A stretch of 64,000 nucleotides of DNA from Taenia hydatigena (lineage: Eukaryota; Platyhelminthes; Cestoda; Cyclophyllidea; Taeniidae): positions 1 to 64,000 of the forward strand of contig JADWOT020001688.1 of assembly GCA_036345935.2 (NCBI GenBank), read 5' to 3'. Positions within the stretch are counted from its first letter, which is position 1; every line of letters starts with the position of its first letter. Below are positions 23,930 through 38,509 of this stretch, piece by piece. The notes beneath the pieces were generated by a model. That model was given only the letters and a program-made list of their open reading frames with translations. It was not told the origin of the DNA and made no database searches. The position numbers and the translations under genes are program-made.

Positions 23930-26440
23930 TTCTCTCAGAGTGAGGAATTGGAATGTCAGTGCGCTGACCGAAATTTTAAAATCATCGACTGATTCCCAAT
24001 GACGTCAGCTGTCTGATTTCAAAATAAATATTGATCCACTGGTAGGTGGAATGTCAGCTTTTGTCTTGGCCCATTCCACTCAAAAACCTTACAATTTGTT
24101 CATTAGTTCTGATAATTTGATCTTTTGATTTCCCACTTTTGCCATCCAATTTCCATTCCTCTAAAACAATTTGTTTGTCCATGCAAAATCTGTCGATCTA
24201 TCACTGTTACATCTACGTTGTTCTAATTTATCGCGCACCCATGCATGCACCCAGTTCACTTCCTATTCGTTTATGCTGCCTATTTGTCTTGGGTTTCGCC
24301 TGTAAACAAATGGTTTGTTACAAATCACACCGAAAGGTTGTATGCCAGTGTCAAGTTTCAGGAATATTCTCGATCTTTCTCTATTTCCATTGCAAAAAAT
24401 ATCCACTTAGAGGAGCACAAGCCACAACTGTAATCTTGTATCACGTTTAGGGCACGAGAGCATATACAGTTTATTCCCAACGCTCAAGCATCAGCGTGAC
24501 ATCTCTGTGTTCCCACATTTCAATCAACTCCACTCATTCGGACTCCTTTTTTCAACGTGAACGGCGTCGATGATGTGGTGTTTTTGCACATTTTTACGGG
24601 TTGAAATTAGGCCTGTTCAAGACTCTGAGATTTGCACCATCTCCACAACTACTTGAGGTGTTTGGAATTGTCAAATCACACAGGTGACTTTGTACTAATC
24701 TAGAACCAAGAAGTCATCAGTGATAATTCGTGTCTGTGCCGTGCACTTGATAGCGCCTGCGGTTTCAGAAGCGAAGGCAGCTTACAACTGTAGCTAGGAA
24801 CTTGCATTTACATGTTAGGCCAAATAATCAAGGGAATATTAGATCCCATTGACTCCGTAGTACTCACTAATCTTGGATTTTGTAAAATTACCCCTGACTG
24901 CTGTTTGAATATTCAGCGCAGATTGTTTGTGATGCCCCTCTCTCTCCATCAAGATAGTGCGATATTGTTATTCGCTCTTACAGTGTTTGTACGCGAGCAC
25001 CATCGTCAGAGATGTTCAGCTTTCTGATATAACTCACCATTTCCATAAAATAATGGAATAATGAGTATTGTGCATTCCAAACGCAGCTCTTACAGTGGTT
25101 ATTTAATGCCCGCTATCTGTGGTCTTCTTTTGGACTGAAGTTAGCCAGGCAGTTAATGGCGTAATTTTATTATTCCATGCGGTGCCTGCTCCCTTCTGCA
25201 TCACCTCAGTGCCGTCGCCGGTCTCAGTTCTTGATTCTAAAGTAGAATATCCTCGCTACTGAGTCAGTGCTCAGTAGCAGTTGTATGGCGAGATTAGCAT
25301 TTTAATTGGCATCCGCCAGGTCAGGGTTTTGGCACGCAAATGCCACTTAAGGAGGATGGAGATCCACTTGACCTTGGTAGTAAGCTACTGAGGAAGGACA
25401 CCCATATCAAAGATATTCTCGAGTCCGTAGGTTGCAACATTAATAAGTTATGCTGACCGTAGTTGCTAAAAGCTAAATTGCAATGCAGAGGGCGGGAGAC
25501 CGTCCAACCCCTGTTGTAAGGCCGTGGGACGGTGACAGATTTTCCCACGCGGCAGACCAAAAGTCACCAATGGGAGGCCCTCCCTTTCTTTTACGCAGGC
25601 ATGAAGTAGCAAGTCGCACACTTAAGAAGAAGGCCTGATGACGGATTCAAAATAGGTAGGAAGGAGCTCTCTTGTCAACGGCCCCTTTCTCATGCTCTAC
25701 TCTAACACACCTTCGGTAAGTGACTCCTGTGTCTCCTACTACGCTCCATATGCTCTCTCTCATTATGTCCCACCGTGTATGCCCACTAGATTAAACCAAA
25801 GACAAAGGGGGGTGCGCACACTCTGCATCAATTTCCTTTCCATCGTTTATTTTTGTTCGGGCCTATTATCAGTTACTACTCTTTATCCTTCTCCTCCTCC
25901 AATTCCATCAACTGTTATTGCCATATTTGCAATTATATTTCCCATCTTCACTAGGCTTACTTCAAATTATGGCATGATACAATGATGAAAGGACGATCAC
26001 CTAAGTCAGCCCAGTACGGACTGGACTAGGTTTGTCTCGCTCACGCTTTACCTAAAACTGACTCCTCATCCAGCAAAGCTCAGCCTGATTTATTGTTAAT
26101 TGTCCGTTTCTATTTCCCTCTTTTTTGGTGTGAAGATGACGCGACTTATAAAACTGGCATAGGCTCTCACACTAGTGAGAAGCAGATGTCTCTTGTCTCG
26201 CCATTATTTCCTGCTGGCTGTGAGGGTGCGGAACAAGGTTGTCCGTCAATCAAATCGATGTATTGCAAGCAATAGGCGGCGAACTAGATGGCGAACTTAC
26301 TCTTCAACTATTGTGGAAGTGCCAACCAAAGAGCTACGGTGCATTCCAATCATCCTCTTCGGCACTTCGATTTAACTAACGATATCGGCAAGAAAACGAT
26401 ACATAGACTACTTGAATCACCTTGTCGATGAGGAGATCGA
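23930..26440. other. No gene seen
   Basis: Around 25,990-26,060 the words CAGTACGGACTGGACTAGG and TTTACCTAAAACTGACTCC resemble the reverse strand of the long repeat and a similar stretch near 62.24 kb, but only weakly. The rest shows no motif. Confidence 0.4.
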
Positions 26441-26760
26441 CAACCAAGTCAAGCATTTCGAAAGTATTTTGAAAAGTTGCCATAATTTACTGGCATAAAA
26501 AGAGTTTGCAGCCATACGCTTTAAATTCAATGCTGTGAAGATGTCATTAAATAAAAGCTTGGCTCTCCTACGCCATTACCATGGCATAACCCAGGTGGCT
26601 CATTTTGGAACAGAGAGAAGTGTGCGAATATTTTGGGAGCAAGGTTTAATTTGGTCAACAAGAAGGCCCGCCTGTTTTACCCTAGGGATTATAAAGGGTG
26701 TGAGCACTACTGTTCACAGTCTTCATTTCTGTGTCCATATGGTGTCCAAAGTTGAAGTGT
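26440..26760 (+). pseudogene. Possible retroelement integrase zinc-finger remnant
   Basis: One frame reads LRHYHGITQVAHFGTERSVR, reminiscent of the His-His part of the H2C2 domain of LTR-retrotransposon integrases (family pattern H...GHxGxxKT). A second frame just downstream reads LFYPRDYKGCEHYC, which resembles the FYWP...Cys part. Joining them needs a frameshift, and the CxxC pair is not clean. No integrase core, reverse transcriptase or LTR was found nearby. It could be coincidence. Confidence 0.25.
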
Positions 26761-26764
26761 AGGC

Positions 26765-29700
26765 ATATTACAATTTTTCATTGTACTGTGGGAGAAATAT
26801 GGTTAGAAAAGGACATGAAACCTAAACTTGTCCGTAGTCACTGTCTGATCAACAAAAAGCTTTAAATCGTGCCACGATTGGGGGAGTTGGATGAATGCTC
26901 TTACTCTTTCATGTATGCGTTCGTTCCTATGAGTTTGCACAAAGGCCAAAGATGTTCGTGAGCACCATCATGGCGACCATCTTGCAGAACCAGGCCGACC
27001 ACGGCAAGGAATCAAAAACCAACGCCAAATAAATTCATTCATGTCGCTGTCAACTCGCTATCTTCTATCACACTAAACTCACTTGACACAGAGCCGACGA
27101 ATTTTATTGCTAACGCATTATATAGGCGTCGAAGGGCTCAAAGTCTGCTAAAACACTTAAAGCATACCATTAATGCAAGCGTCAGCATAAGTAAGGTGTC
27201 GTGTCATACAAGACGTCAGAGGTCCCCTAGCGGGAAGTAATTAAATGGCTGCATTGGTAGAGCAGTCGCTTCCGAAATCTAAAAACTCTACATTCTTTTT
27301 GGATAGGGCACAATTGTAAGCACTACTTCACAATTGAAAAGATTTATATAATAGGTCATTTCAACAGGAAAATGGAAAATGTTGATCCCACTCATATAAA
27401 TAGAATGGGCTAATGAAGGGCCGGCCAAACTGCCATGCTTCATTCGATTGCAGCTGCAAAGAGAAAAAGAAGTGGAAGAAAGCACTGCTAATCAGGTGTT
27501 TTTGAGTTATAATTGCATGTAAATGCAAGACGTATTAATAATCTCGTGGTCGGGAAAAGTCTGCTAGAGTAGGGGTGCTAGTACCCCGCTACTGGATGAT
27601 GTAACTTGAATGTGGTATCAGTGTATGTAGCTAAGGGAAGTAAATGGTAGCAATGATAGCAATAATGCTAAAAATTCACGTAAATTATCCTGCGCAGAAG
27701 CCGTGACTTGAAAATTCTTACTTTAATGTGTTCATCTAAATGACCGTAAGAGTAACGTAGAATGTGTTTTGTCAAACGGAATCTGCAACGCGATGTTTAT
27801 GGGAGGTAAAACCAAATTTTCGGAAGTGACAAAGTCAAATGCGTGCAGGTTACTAGTTTAAACTGTGTAAATTTGGCTTGATGACAACTTGCGTCTTTTA
27901 GTCCACAGACATCGCTTCAGAGAGTCAATTGCCCATTAAAGTCCAACTTGTCCTCATCTTAAGATCGATTACTTTGGCAGGTGTTGATGAAGTTGGCCAG
28001 TTATGGGTGTCTTCTCAACCCTCTGATTGAGTATTAGCAATTAACACAGATGGTGCTGGACTGCTTGAAGATGCACTAAGTGCTCAGCTCCAGTGGTTGA
28101 TAAGTTAAAGTGGATGGGGAGTGGCAGAGTTTGTAAAATTGCCACCTCACCAGGCTCGTAAGCCATCGATGTTTCTAACTGACAGCTCGTGGACTATGGG
28201 ATCAGATTGTCCCAAAATATGACAATTAATCGGATAAACGCGGATGAGCACAAGCTCGCCAACGAATTTTGTAAGCATTTCAAACGCATGCCGTAAAGTC
28301 TTGTTCATTTACCAATTCTATGCCGAGGGGTAGATTCACCTAAGGCCACATCAGAAATACGTTCGGCTTCGACGAACGGGACTTGATCGACCTTATTCGA
28401 CAGTTATATTAGCAAATTAACTCCGCAAAATCGCATCACTACATGAGGTGGTAGGCCAGTGGGTCGGTTAACCCTACACGGGCAATGACCTAGAGAAGAT
28501 CGCGGTAGAGATACCACTGACATGAATGGGGAAGCAAAATGAAGATTTTTCCATGACTGCGCAAACAATTGAGCTATTCGCTGATTTAATTCAAAACAGT
28601 GGCTTTACAAGCCTAAGCATGCGTTCATTGCTGATCGTCTCTCATCAGCTACTGGCATGCGATATCAGGTCGTATTTTTTAGTTTTGTAATGCATTCTTT
28701 GTCATTAAATAACTTGTTAATCAAAATAATAGTGCAAGCAAAAAATATACTTAAGTGTATGCGTTTGTATTAGAGTTCAAGAGTCAGATTGACTTTACTA
28801 AAATCACACAATAAAACGATTTAATAATCACGTCATTCAATTGAAATTTTTTGCATTATTTGAAACACAACGAATTAGCTTGATGGAAAGCTTCCCTAGT
28901 TTATTGAAGTCAGGATTTCTCTGGCAAGGCAAAGTTTGCATCAAAGTTAGGTTCCGGAGCTTAAATGTAGCAAGGAGCATCTGTGCTTCTAAAGCACCTT
29001 TTATTTATCACTGCAGCATAGCAAAATCCTACATAATCCTCAAATAAACGGATCTCGATTGGTCCCCTGCATTGCCCTCCCGCTCTGTCGTTTAGCATGG
29101 AAAATAAGGAAATCCAGATCACATATTTGCAATGGTTCTAGAATATGTGCGAGCAATTCCTTCTTAAGATTCCGAGACTTAGTCACCAACGTTACTTCAC
29201 TTTCTACATTTGCGAAGTTGGTTCTTTGCATTTTTAGCGACCTCGCCATCACTTTCGGCTACAACCGGAAAACGCTTCATCATGTGTAAGTTCATGTAAA
29301 ACCACATGGTCCTTTGCGACCCTCATGGCAATGAGAAATGCGTTGGTCAAAGCGCTCTTGTCCATGCAGTATGGATGTAGGTGAGCACGACTTGTTCGTT
29401 AACAAAATGGAATGTAAGCCATTTATCGCATAATGTGGAGCTGTTTCACTTTCGTCGTCCATTTGCCTTTTAAAAAGCAAATGAATGAAACGTCACGTCC
29501 ATACTCTTTGTGATGTAGGCTGGCAGTATCATTCTTGTAACAGAACCACTGATTATGACTACGTCTGATAAGGTCAACGTAGTGTCCTCACAGCATGCGT
29601 TAAAGTATGGCCCGAGTAGCTTCAATCGCCTCTCGGCCACCATGTGCTGACACGTCTCCCGTGCAATGATTGGGCGGATTTCATACCTTCTAAGTGGTAT

Positions 29701-32700
29701 GATTTTCGCTAGAGGGGGTAAGAGTTAGTCCTGATAAGCCATCAGATTTCATGTTGTGGTTATGACCCTAAGGTAAATCAATGTTGCCAAATGCTGTTGT
29801 GGTGAATGGTCATTGTGTAGAGAGAATTTGAAATTTGCTCTTTGTCGCTGTTAAATTTGCGGTACCTTACCAGAAGCTATAAAATGATAACTTTACACAA
29901 AAGGATCCTTTACTCCGAATTCGTAAAGGGATTTCTAAATCATTGCAGCTGATGCTTTTTCTTTCTTCAATTTTAAGGCTTCGCTTCAATGCTTTTTGCT
30001 TTTTCTGCTTACTAATACATGTCTCCTTTTTTGATATCTTTAAGTTTGATTTTACCTTTAACATCTAAACGAAGCATTTGCAATAAATTAACAGCTTAAA
30101 AGTCAAGTCATGGGAGCAGGAGATCAGAGCCTATGCTACTCCTTTTCATATTAGGCTTCAGCTATCAACCACAATTTGACAATTTTTCTTCGATGGCTAA
30201 GCAAACTTGGCTGCTTCGCTCTTACCATCTTTCTTCCTTGTGTGCCTCGGTCTGTTTAACTGTGCATCTTCATGCTCACGACATCTTAATTGTCGCTCGG
30301 GTGATGTCTCGAGCAACAGCGTTACAACGGAAGTGATGCAAGCGTTTTTTTTCGGTCCTGTTTCATCAACTTAGTGTGACGTCATTCCATTCCACTCCTT
30401 CTCTTATTTTTCATCACTGGCCCAGTTAGTGGCTCGCAATACATTCAGCAGATGTCGTCTCCACAGCACTGTTTCTCGACACTAAAGACGACATTGGCGT
30501 AAAGGAAAGATCGAAAATGTATTATCAGCAAAGACCTTTTTGCACATCCGACGTACAGAGTCGGCCATCATGAATCGTTTGGCGATGAAAGGGAAGACAT
30601 TTGATCCAGTCATTAGCATTGAAGTGCGTTGAAAATTTGTCGAAGTGACGCGTCGTTATTTCCTCTTAATCATTTTATTGGAACCTGAGTTTCGTCCAGC
30701 TTGATAACAGTGATGTAGGAGGAAATGGCGTATGCTGGCCATCGGGTTGCGTCCTTTACTTCCCGCTAGATTGCTCTAGCCAGGGGAAGACGATCCGCTA
30801 GAGTAGGCTGTTGAATGTCGATTTACTATGGTCTTGATTTACTCTAGAGCGGCGACTATGAAATGCTGCACGATGGTGATTAATTAAGGCCATTTCTGCA
30901 TTCCAGTTACAACTTAACGTGGTTTCAGATTCTGTACATCAAAAATCTTTTACTTCGTTGTGATCAGTGTTGACACTAGAGTTGAAATGTTGTATTTTTT
31001 GGCTTTAACGGTGTCATCGACCTAAACGCGGAGCATTTCATGCTCAAACCTCTGAAGTTGAATGATGGATCAGTTGAGAGAGAGAGTGGGTTTCGAGGGC
31101 ATGTAAAACGTCCTGTGCTGTGTCCGGGTTCGTTCTGCCCTTCCGAGAAGATGTACACGATGTGATGAAGGAATGTGGCTCAACAAAGCTGCAAATCGAA
31201 CTTTGAATAATGATTACAAGCTTTTTTTAAAAATATACACGCCATCACTGATCGACAAACGCTCATTGCAATCCTGTCAAAGCCTTAGTCAATAGCGGGT
31301 CTCTACATCATTTAATTGGTCACACGTCAGAGCAACTCGTTATTTTTCGAAGCAAAGTCAGCAGCTGACCACTTAAGGTATCCATGGCGAAACGGAGATG
31401 GAATGCAACAGTGAGTAAGTATGGTTCCACTATCATGCTCTGTGTAAAGGCGTATGAAACGAGGATGTCAGCTGCCGGTTGCAAGAGCATTCTAAGTCTG
31501 TTTTTTTTACAAATGACCTGGAGACGTGCTGACCATTTACAAAGTCACGCTACACCCTTCTCCTTCACCTGTAATCACCTTAGTGCCTCCCTTCTTGTAA
31601 TCCAACTTTTCTTCTTCGTACCTTCATGCAGCCTTTCATTCTTCCTTCCTAGTAGCTTTCTGTTATAAAAGAGCGCTTGCAGACGCATTTATGTCTTTTT
31701 TGCGCCTTAGCTACTACCGTTCATCAGAACCGGAAATTAGTTTAGTATAGTCAAGTGCTCCGTCTACCACATGATCGCATGCAACCCATTTAAAAAAGGA
31801 GCTTTTTGTAATGTGGAGGTTATTTTGGCATCAGAGAGAGAACGGAGTAGCATATAGTCGGAGAACCTACCAGTTCTTCTGACGGCATGGCGATCACCTT
31901 TTAAATGCCTCAACTCTACTTTGACGTCCCTAGACATTCACCGTTTTTGGAGGTAAAGACATGTCAATGATCCAGATATATAAAGTTTGATGGAATGCCC
32001 AAGAACTGGGACCATCACTACTTGTTCTAATTTTATGAGCACTTGGTTGCAGAGCCACTCAAGTCATTCAGTAGATAGGTTAAAACAAATAAACCGCCAG
32101 CGTGCATTGATAAAAGGCAGTCATCCTAGCATCTCTTGCCCTTCCCTCCCTCCTGTCTCTCTCTCGCCTTCTTCTTGTCGCCTATTCCAGTGATTTTTGT
32201 ATGTGCAACTAATAAGTCCACCCAAACATAATAAAATGTACAACAGCATAAGTTGGCAGTCTGTGTCGGCTTGCATGAAGCAACTCAGGCATTCCTGTCT
32301 AGGTCATCTCGCTCCACATCTTTTACCACGTTTGGACCCACTCTTTAGCTGGTCAGTGTTCATTCATACACACATCCATTCCTACAGCATGACTTGCTTC
32401 AAATAGAAGCATCCAACTAACTCAAAGGAAATTTCTTCATTTAACAACCAACGAATGTCACATTGTTAAGGAACTGACGTGATTCATTTGTGCACGACAG
32501 TAATGGTAGTCTCACGTGCCAAGTCCCTCAGTCCCCCTCTTTATCTGGTTGTCGCTACAACTATAAAGAGGAGGAATGAGGTAGAGCTTAACGTCGCATG
32601 TCCCGTACTCCGAAGTGCTAGTAGCCTCGTATTCCATGCCTCCATGCAGCTTGAAGAAAGCACTGGAACATCTCAACAGTGACAGCGTGAGCCGACGAGT

Positions 32701-33960
32701 GATCTTGGCTTTGGAGAACGTGATCTAGTTGGCATTGGAAACATCTTTTAGGTGCATTTTAGTGAAGGACGTGGGGCAATTGACTGTGTGTTTTTTTCGC
32801 CAACATCGCGTAAATCAGAACGGCAGCATCACATCCACTGAGCGATCGCATCAAGGCATTTTTTTGAATTGCAGACTTTAAAAGAAAGTAAGTGATCAAT
32901 AGTCCTTCAACTCAATCATCATGCTCGGCTCATGTCCGAGAAAGGAATCAGGTATGGAAAAAAATTATGGGTGGAGAATGAGAGGATTAGGCGAAAGAGA
33001 GAGTTTACAAACTTGCTGCAGATCGGAATAACGAACCATGCCCTCGTCAAAAGTAAAAGTACATTTGCATTGATTTGCTCCTCTGCGTCTACTAATTTAT
33101 CTGCTGGATTTTTCCCAGCTCAACTCACCCTGCAGTCCTATTGATCGATGCATAGATCAATAGACTAACAAAATGGTAACAGAATTACAGCGACTGCACA
33201 GCAGGTGGTCTTACTGATTTTATCGATCCATCGACTGATGCACAGACTTGTGCAGTGTGTCAGCGACGAGGCGCTGGTTGAGAAGCGCACAGGCGATCCA
33301 CATGTAGGCAATTAACTCACCGCTTTCTCTGCCTCTTTCTGACCCCTACGGATTTGCACACCTTCATTAAAAGAGGATAATCAAACCGCCGTGGAGAAGT
33401 TTAAAAATTGCATTAACCTACAAAGCCTTCTTTGCAAAAAAGCTGCAGCTGATAGCAGTTTACATCCTGTTAACCACCACCATAGTCGTGCTTGCGCTAA
33501 GTCCGCACATCACTCGTGAACCCAACACCGACCTTCTGCTAGTGAAGTGAGCAGACCAGAAGGCGGTAGCACCCTAACAGGAGAATGCCATCACTCACGG
33601 AGGAAACCAGAGTGTCTCCAATGCAGATACTCACAGTTTTGATGTACCACTACCGCTACCATTAACAAAGCGAAGTTTTCAAATTCTGACGACTAAATAA
33701 AACACTTTTAACAGAGAAATGAAGGCATTACCAAAGACATTGCTGCAAATAAGGCAAGATCTCAAAATTACGGTAAATAACTAGCAAACGCAACAATTTA
33801 TGTCCAACGAGAACTGCGTACACAAAGGAAAACAAATGCATCCAGCATTGGACTGGAGGCTGGTTCTGCCATCATCTTCAGTATGCACCGCGACACCTGT
33901 ATTTACACTTTATTACGCAAATGAAAACGTTAAACAACAGCTAAATACCAAATTTTTAAA
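26765..33960. other. No gene seen
   Basis: A 7.2 kb stretch without convincing features. The only minor signal is a tRNA D-arm-like word (TGGCTGCATTGGTAGAGCA) at 27,246-27,264, without a pairing anticodon stem or T-arm, so it is not called a tRNA. A near-palindrome lies at about 33,141-33,160. Confidence 0.5.
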
Positions 33961-33964
33961 TCAG

Positions 33965-33998
33965 GTCAGGTCCTGCGTATCGCAGGGATGGACCTGAC
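33965..33998. other. Short inverted repeat (hairpin)
   Basis: GTCAGGT-CCTGCG, a 3-base loop TAT, CGCAGG, a 5-base bulge GATGG, then ACCTGAC. The inner 6-bp and outer 7-bp arms pair perfectly. No coding context is seen, and function is unknown. Confidence 0.7.
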
Positions 33999-35125
33999 AC
34001 TTCCCCTAAAAAATAACATTCGAAAATCACATGTTTGTGCGTGATGGACAAGCATCCCGTGGTGATGAGATCGCATGTAAAATAAATTTGGCAAATTACA
34101 CCTAAGTTTTAATAAATCTTTGCAAAATAAAGGTGATAGCAACATTTAGAAGAACAGTTACAGAGGTACTGCGTCTTAGGGTCCACCTGTCTTGCTGCCA
34201 AGATAGTCACACCGCCTTTAGGGTTGGTTGATCAAACGGGTCAATCCCTGCTCCAAAACCAGAAAGGAAGCCTGGTCTTTATCAGCTTTATTGCTTACGA
34301 TGTAAACAGTTTTCTAGCTAGCCTCGATTTGGTGCTGTGAAGCACACGTCACATATACACACTAAGTAACAACTAACAAGCTTACATAGCTAGATGGGTC
34401 ACCCCACCGTCCAGCTAAACCAATTCGAAAAAGGACGATGGAACCTTATCTACCTCTCAAGTAATAGCTGCTTCCATGCCCTCTGCTATTAAGATTGCCC
34501 GATTCGCAACCGCAAATGCTTTCATTAAAAGACTTGGCTTTACTGGAGGGCTTTCCACCATCCTAGCCCCACAGGACGGCAATCTCTGCGGTCCCATCTA
34601 AGGTAAGAGCAAGCAATATCCACTGGGTTTACACCATGAAAACGACGTACACACCGATCTGTACTGAAGCCATTCATATGCTAGGGCAGTTCAAAGTCGT
34701 CCCGATGAATGCTTGCAAGATGGTTGAACTTGGCAGGATCAATCATTTCATGAGGGTGTGACCAAATTGACATACACTACTTCGATGAAATAAACTATTC
34801 TCTCAGCATATGGAAGCAGCGCAAAACCATTGAATGCACGTGCACAAATAAAAGAGGACAAAGATGAAATCCCAAATTACATTTGACCTCACATGTTTTC
34901 CAATCGCCAGTCCTTCGTACGCATTCATCGCTCGACTCGAAGGGACGTTTTCATACACTTTGATGCCCCATTGTCATTATCATTAACCAGAGGTGCAAAA
35001 GAAAAGGCACCCGCTCCTCAAACATTACTTGCTCTTTGCAGGCAGTAAAATCAGGGCCTTGACCTCAGGCTAAACCTGAAGCCACGGATTCTGTTGCTGA
35101 CACAAGCGTACCACGACATCATTGG
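33999..35125. other. No gene seen
   Basis: No motif or repeat recognised. Confidence 0.5.
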
Positions 35126-35129
35126 CATG

Positions 35130-37770
35130 GCTGGTCAGGATAGAAGTATAGGGTGCCTTACTCAAGCCTGTCATAATCTAGCCTCGGTTGCCCATCTTGT
35201 CTATTCCGATCCAATCTAAATTAGTCACATCTGGTCAAATGTGGACTTACGTACCGTTCTGCAGTGCTTTTGCAGTAGGACATGAATATTAGGCAAGTTA
35301 ATTTACACCAGCAGGCCTCCTGAAGTATAGTTAAGAGCATTTTTGAGAGTATATTTGAGACACGAAAAGCAAGTGTGCAGGAGAGAATGTTAATGCAAGA
35401 AATCGGCATATTGCCCTTAAAGAATGGTATTGATCAAAGCAAAAGGACTTTTCTGGTGCGTGCTTCAATTCTGTGCCTGGGCAAATGCTGTTTTCTATTG
35501 CGAATGGCAATATTGGTCTATGCGCTTCTTCGGTAGGAGTGAAGCAACAGGAACGCTTAGCCGAAAGAGTCAAGAGGTAGGTGAGAAGTCATGGATATGG
35601 AGCTGCAGTGCAGTGTTTTTCACTTCTTTCCTACTTTCTTCCATCCTTTCCAACACGGATTCACTTGCCCACTCATCTAACCATGTGACTGTGATTTATA
35701 AAACAATTAGCTTAATAAAAAGAGCTTAATTTTTTCGAATAGCACAATAGAAGAGGTGCCAATATTAAAGTGACCACGCAAATGAAGTGAAGAAAGAGAT
35801 TGAGACACGGATGGATCGTCAATAAGAGGAGGAAGCAAGAGCAGGCGTGGAGTGAATTATCAGCCTAATGCTATTAATAAGAAGGGAGGACAAGTATTTG
35901 ACAAACATGAAGTATGTTCCTGCTCCGTAAAGCAAACTATGCTATTTAAAAATGCATTGCTTAATTCACCTTATTCAAGCTTACTTTCTTTATCTCACAT
36001 TTTCACACATTCGCATTATCAATCTTTAAGTTTAAACTGCTTTATCTTTGTTCTAAGTGCACAAGCTTTTCCTTACTTTTTCATTTTCCTTTATCACCAT
36101 GCTTTCTTAGCTCTCCTTGCCGACATAGACAACTTGCATTTTAATTGCACCGACATTGCCTGATTTTATAGCAAGACCTGCTGAAAGGATTTACAAAAGT
36201 AAGCAGCCAAATCTCATAACTAGGCAACTCGAGATCAAAACCGACAAAACAAAGCGCATCCCTAGACCTGTATTGTCTTAGCTTTCCTTGCCACGATAGA
36301 CACCCTTCACCTCGACCACACCTACGGTGTCCGGTTTTAAAACGGAAACTGCTGCAATCCCTTACAGAAGGTAATGAGCTGTTGATACCCAAGTCTGAGG
36401 GATTTCCCATTAATGTAACTAAAAACAAATGGAGCTCTGTAGTTTTGCTAGACCCGAATTCATTGCCGAAATCAGACTACCACGCTACGTCAAACAATTG
36501 CAGAAGAGAGCCTACCACCAAGTCTTAATATTGAACAAGTCTGGATCAAAATTGCATGTATTTGCGCTACCGTGACTTTCTTTGCTAAAACGGACTCTCC
36601 ACACATCGAACACGCCAAAAAAGCCAGATATGTGAACAAGAGCTGCTACAAGCAAGTACAAAAGGAAGCCGAATGGTGAGTTTCATTTCTGGCCGATTTT
36701 GGATTAAAGAGGGGAGCAAAGAGTTTTACTCTATACCCTTGTTGAAAGCGTTTACAGAGTAAAAAAGTGCCTGACTATCAAATTCAATCAATTTCGATCA
36801 CTGAGAGTGCGCATTCGTTCATTGCCAACTATCTATGTCATCCTAGGCGCTCTTGTCATCGGTCAAACCTTACTCTCTTACAAGTTGGCAAAGGAACTGC
36901 CGCAAACAATTACTGAATAGAATAGGCTGCTAGAATACAATTTTGGTCGGCTCTATATCTAAATAGACCAAAAATAGCGCAACTTTGTATTCTTGCGTTA
37001 TTTTAACTTTTTTGTCAAAATAGGCTACTTAAACATCGGCCAGGTTCAAATTTTAATGCACAATACAGAAAATACCACAGCTACCAGCGATGGAAAGAAG
37101 ACCCAAGTACAAAATTGAATGATTTTGATGAAACACCAAGAAACTAGATTGCAGATGTGTACTTATGCTGTCTCACTTTTCGTATTTAAATCATTTGCAC
37201 TGCATTGTGTTCATTTTTAGGCATCAAACGTCCTACGATTAAAATGCGTTTCACTGGACTGCAAGTAGCCTAACACTTATAGCCTAATCCCAACCAAATT
37301 TTGATTTAATGAACAAAATATAACGCGTTCTGGTTTTCTTTAATGGTGACTCTCAGTTCAGCTGCATGACACAAAAAGCTATAGTTTCAAAGGAGATCTG
37401 CGTATCATTTGCAAAAGAAAGCCTACTACTAAGCAGGTAAGTAAGTCGGGGCCTTATTATGATCGCTTTAAGGCTGAGGTGAAAAATTCTAAGAGCACGG
37501 TACACTTTATCTAATTTGGCATTATTTCACTTGTGCAATGCATTATGCATACATTGATCTAAGCTGCCATTTAAAAGCCGATCCCATTCTGAACATTCCG
37601 ACGGCGGTGAGCAGCTATTTGGTAATCAAATCCTTTTCTCGCCTTGCCTTGAAGGCTTTTAACCATACCTTCATAGCTATTAAATAACCCAGAATGACCA
37701 AAATTTGTGTAGAAGTAGGCATTATAGCAATTTACTGCGCACTAATGAATAAAATCTTGGTAATAAACAG
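35130..37770 (+). repeat. Long repeat family, copy B
   Basis: It matches the reverse complement of about 61.70-59.20 kb (copy D) nearly end to end. Landmarks shared with D: ACACGGATGGATCGT (35.80 kb), AGGAAGCAAGAGCAGG, CTTTCCTTGCCA (36.28 kb), TTTCATTTCTGGCCGATTTTG (36.68 kb), AGGCGCTCTTGTCATCGG (36.85 kb) and GCATCAAACGTCCTAC (37.22 kb). It begins with the same landmarks as 1-540. The coding part present in A and D (beyond ~4.26 kb in A) was not seen after it. Open frames are short. Confidence 0.75.
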
Positions 37771-38505
37771 TCAAGTCTAATCATCCAGTAAACAGCTATT
37801 TTAATTAATGCATAACAAGTGTGGTAAAAAACCATAAAATTCAATTTATTCTTACCTGCATTATGTGCAAATCAATGCCAAAGGTGGGACCCTGATCTTG
37901 AATTCCTCGATAAAGGACGCAGTACATTCTAATGAAGTTTTTGTCCCGTACATCTAGTTTTACCGAGTAATTTTCAGCAAGTAAGATGATTCTCTGAAAA
38001 AAAACGTAGCTCACTTCTGCCGAAATCATGTCATTTTAGTGTTACGATGGTCCCACTTACCAACAAGGTGGAAAGCAGTTACCGCTGATGACCTCCAAAA
38101 TGATTAACGACTTAATTAACTTAAAGACTTGTTTCACCTAACAAAATATGCAATCGGCAATTGGCATGCGTTCAAAAATTACAAAGAGTATGTGCATTTT
38201 TTTTGGTCTTAAATGATACGTGATGCATTTCAATTGACATACAGGACAAAATGATTAGGTTCTATAAACTTCAATGGATTAAAATCTGTCACTCATCATA
38301 CGCGTGTGCCTATAATCAGTAAAATATTTCTTTCCATTCAGTTCTATTTTTGTTTTTAGACAATTTTCGGAAAAGCGTCTTTTGCTCATCCTTTTCGAAC
38401 ACTAACTCTACTTTGCGTTAATATGTACCTACGAAATGATACGGCAAGTAAAAGTAATCTTTGATACACCAAAATTGCACATTTCTTGTGAATTCAAAAG
38501 TGGCT
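37771..38505. other. No gene seen
   Basis: AT-rich. Similarity to copy D becomes too weak to follow by eye. Confidence 0.4.
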
Positions 38506-38509
38506 TGTG

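Noticed and set aside
27246..27264. tRNA-like word TGGCTGCATTGGTAGAGCA
   Set aside because: It resembles a D-arm, but the anticodon stem does not pair and no T-arm follows; at most a tRNA-derived remnant.
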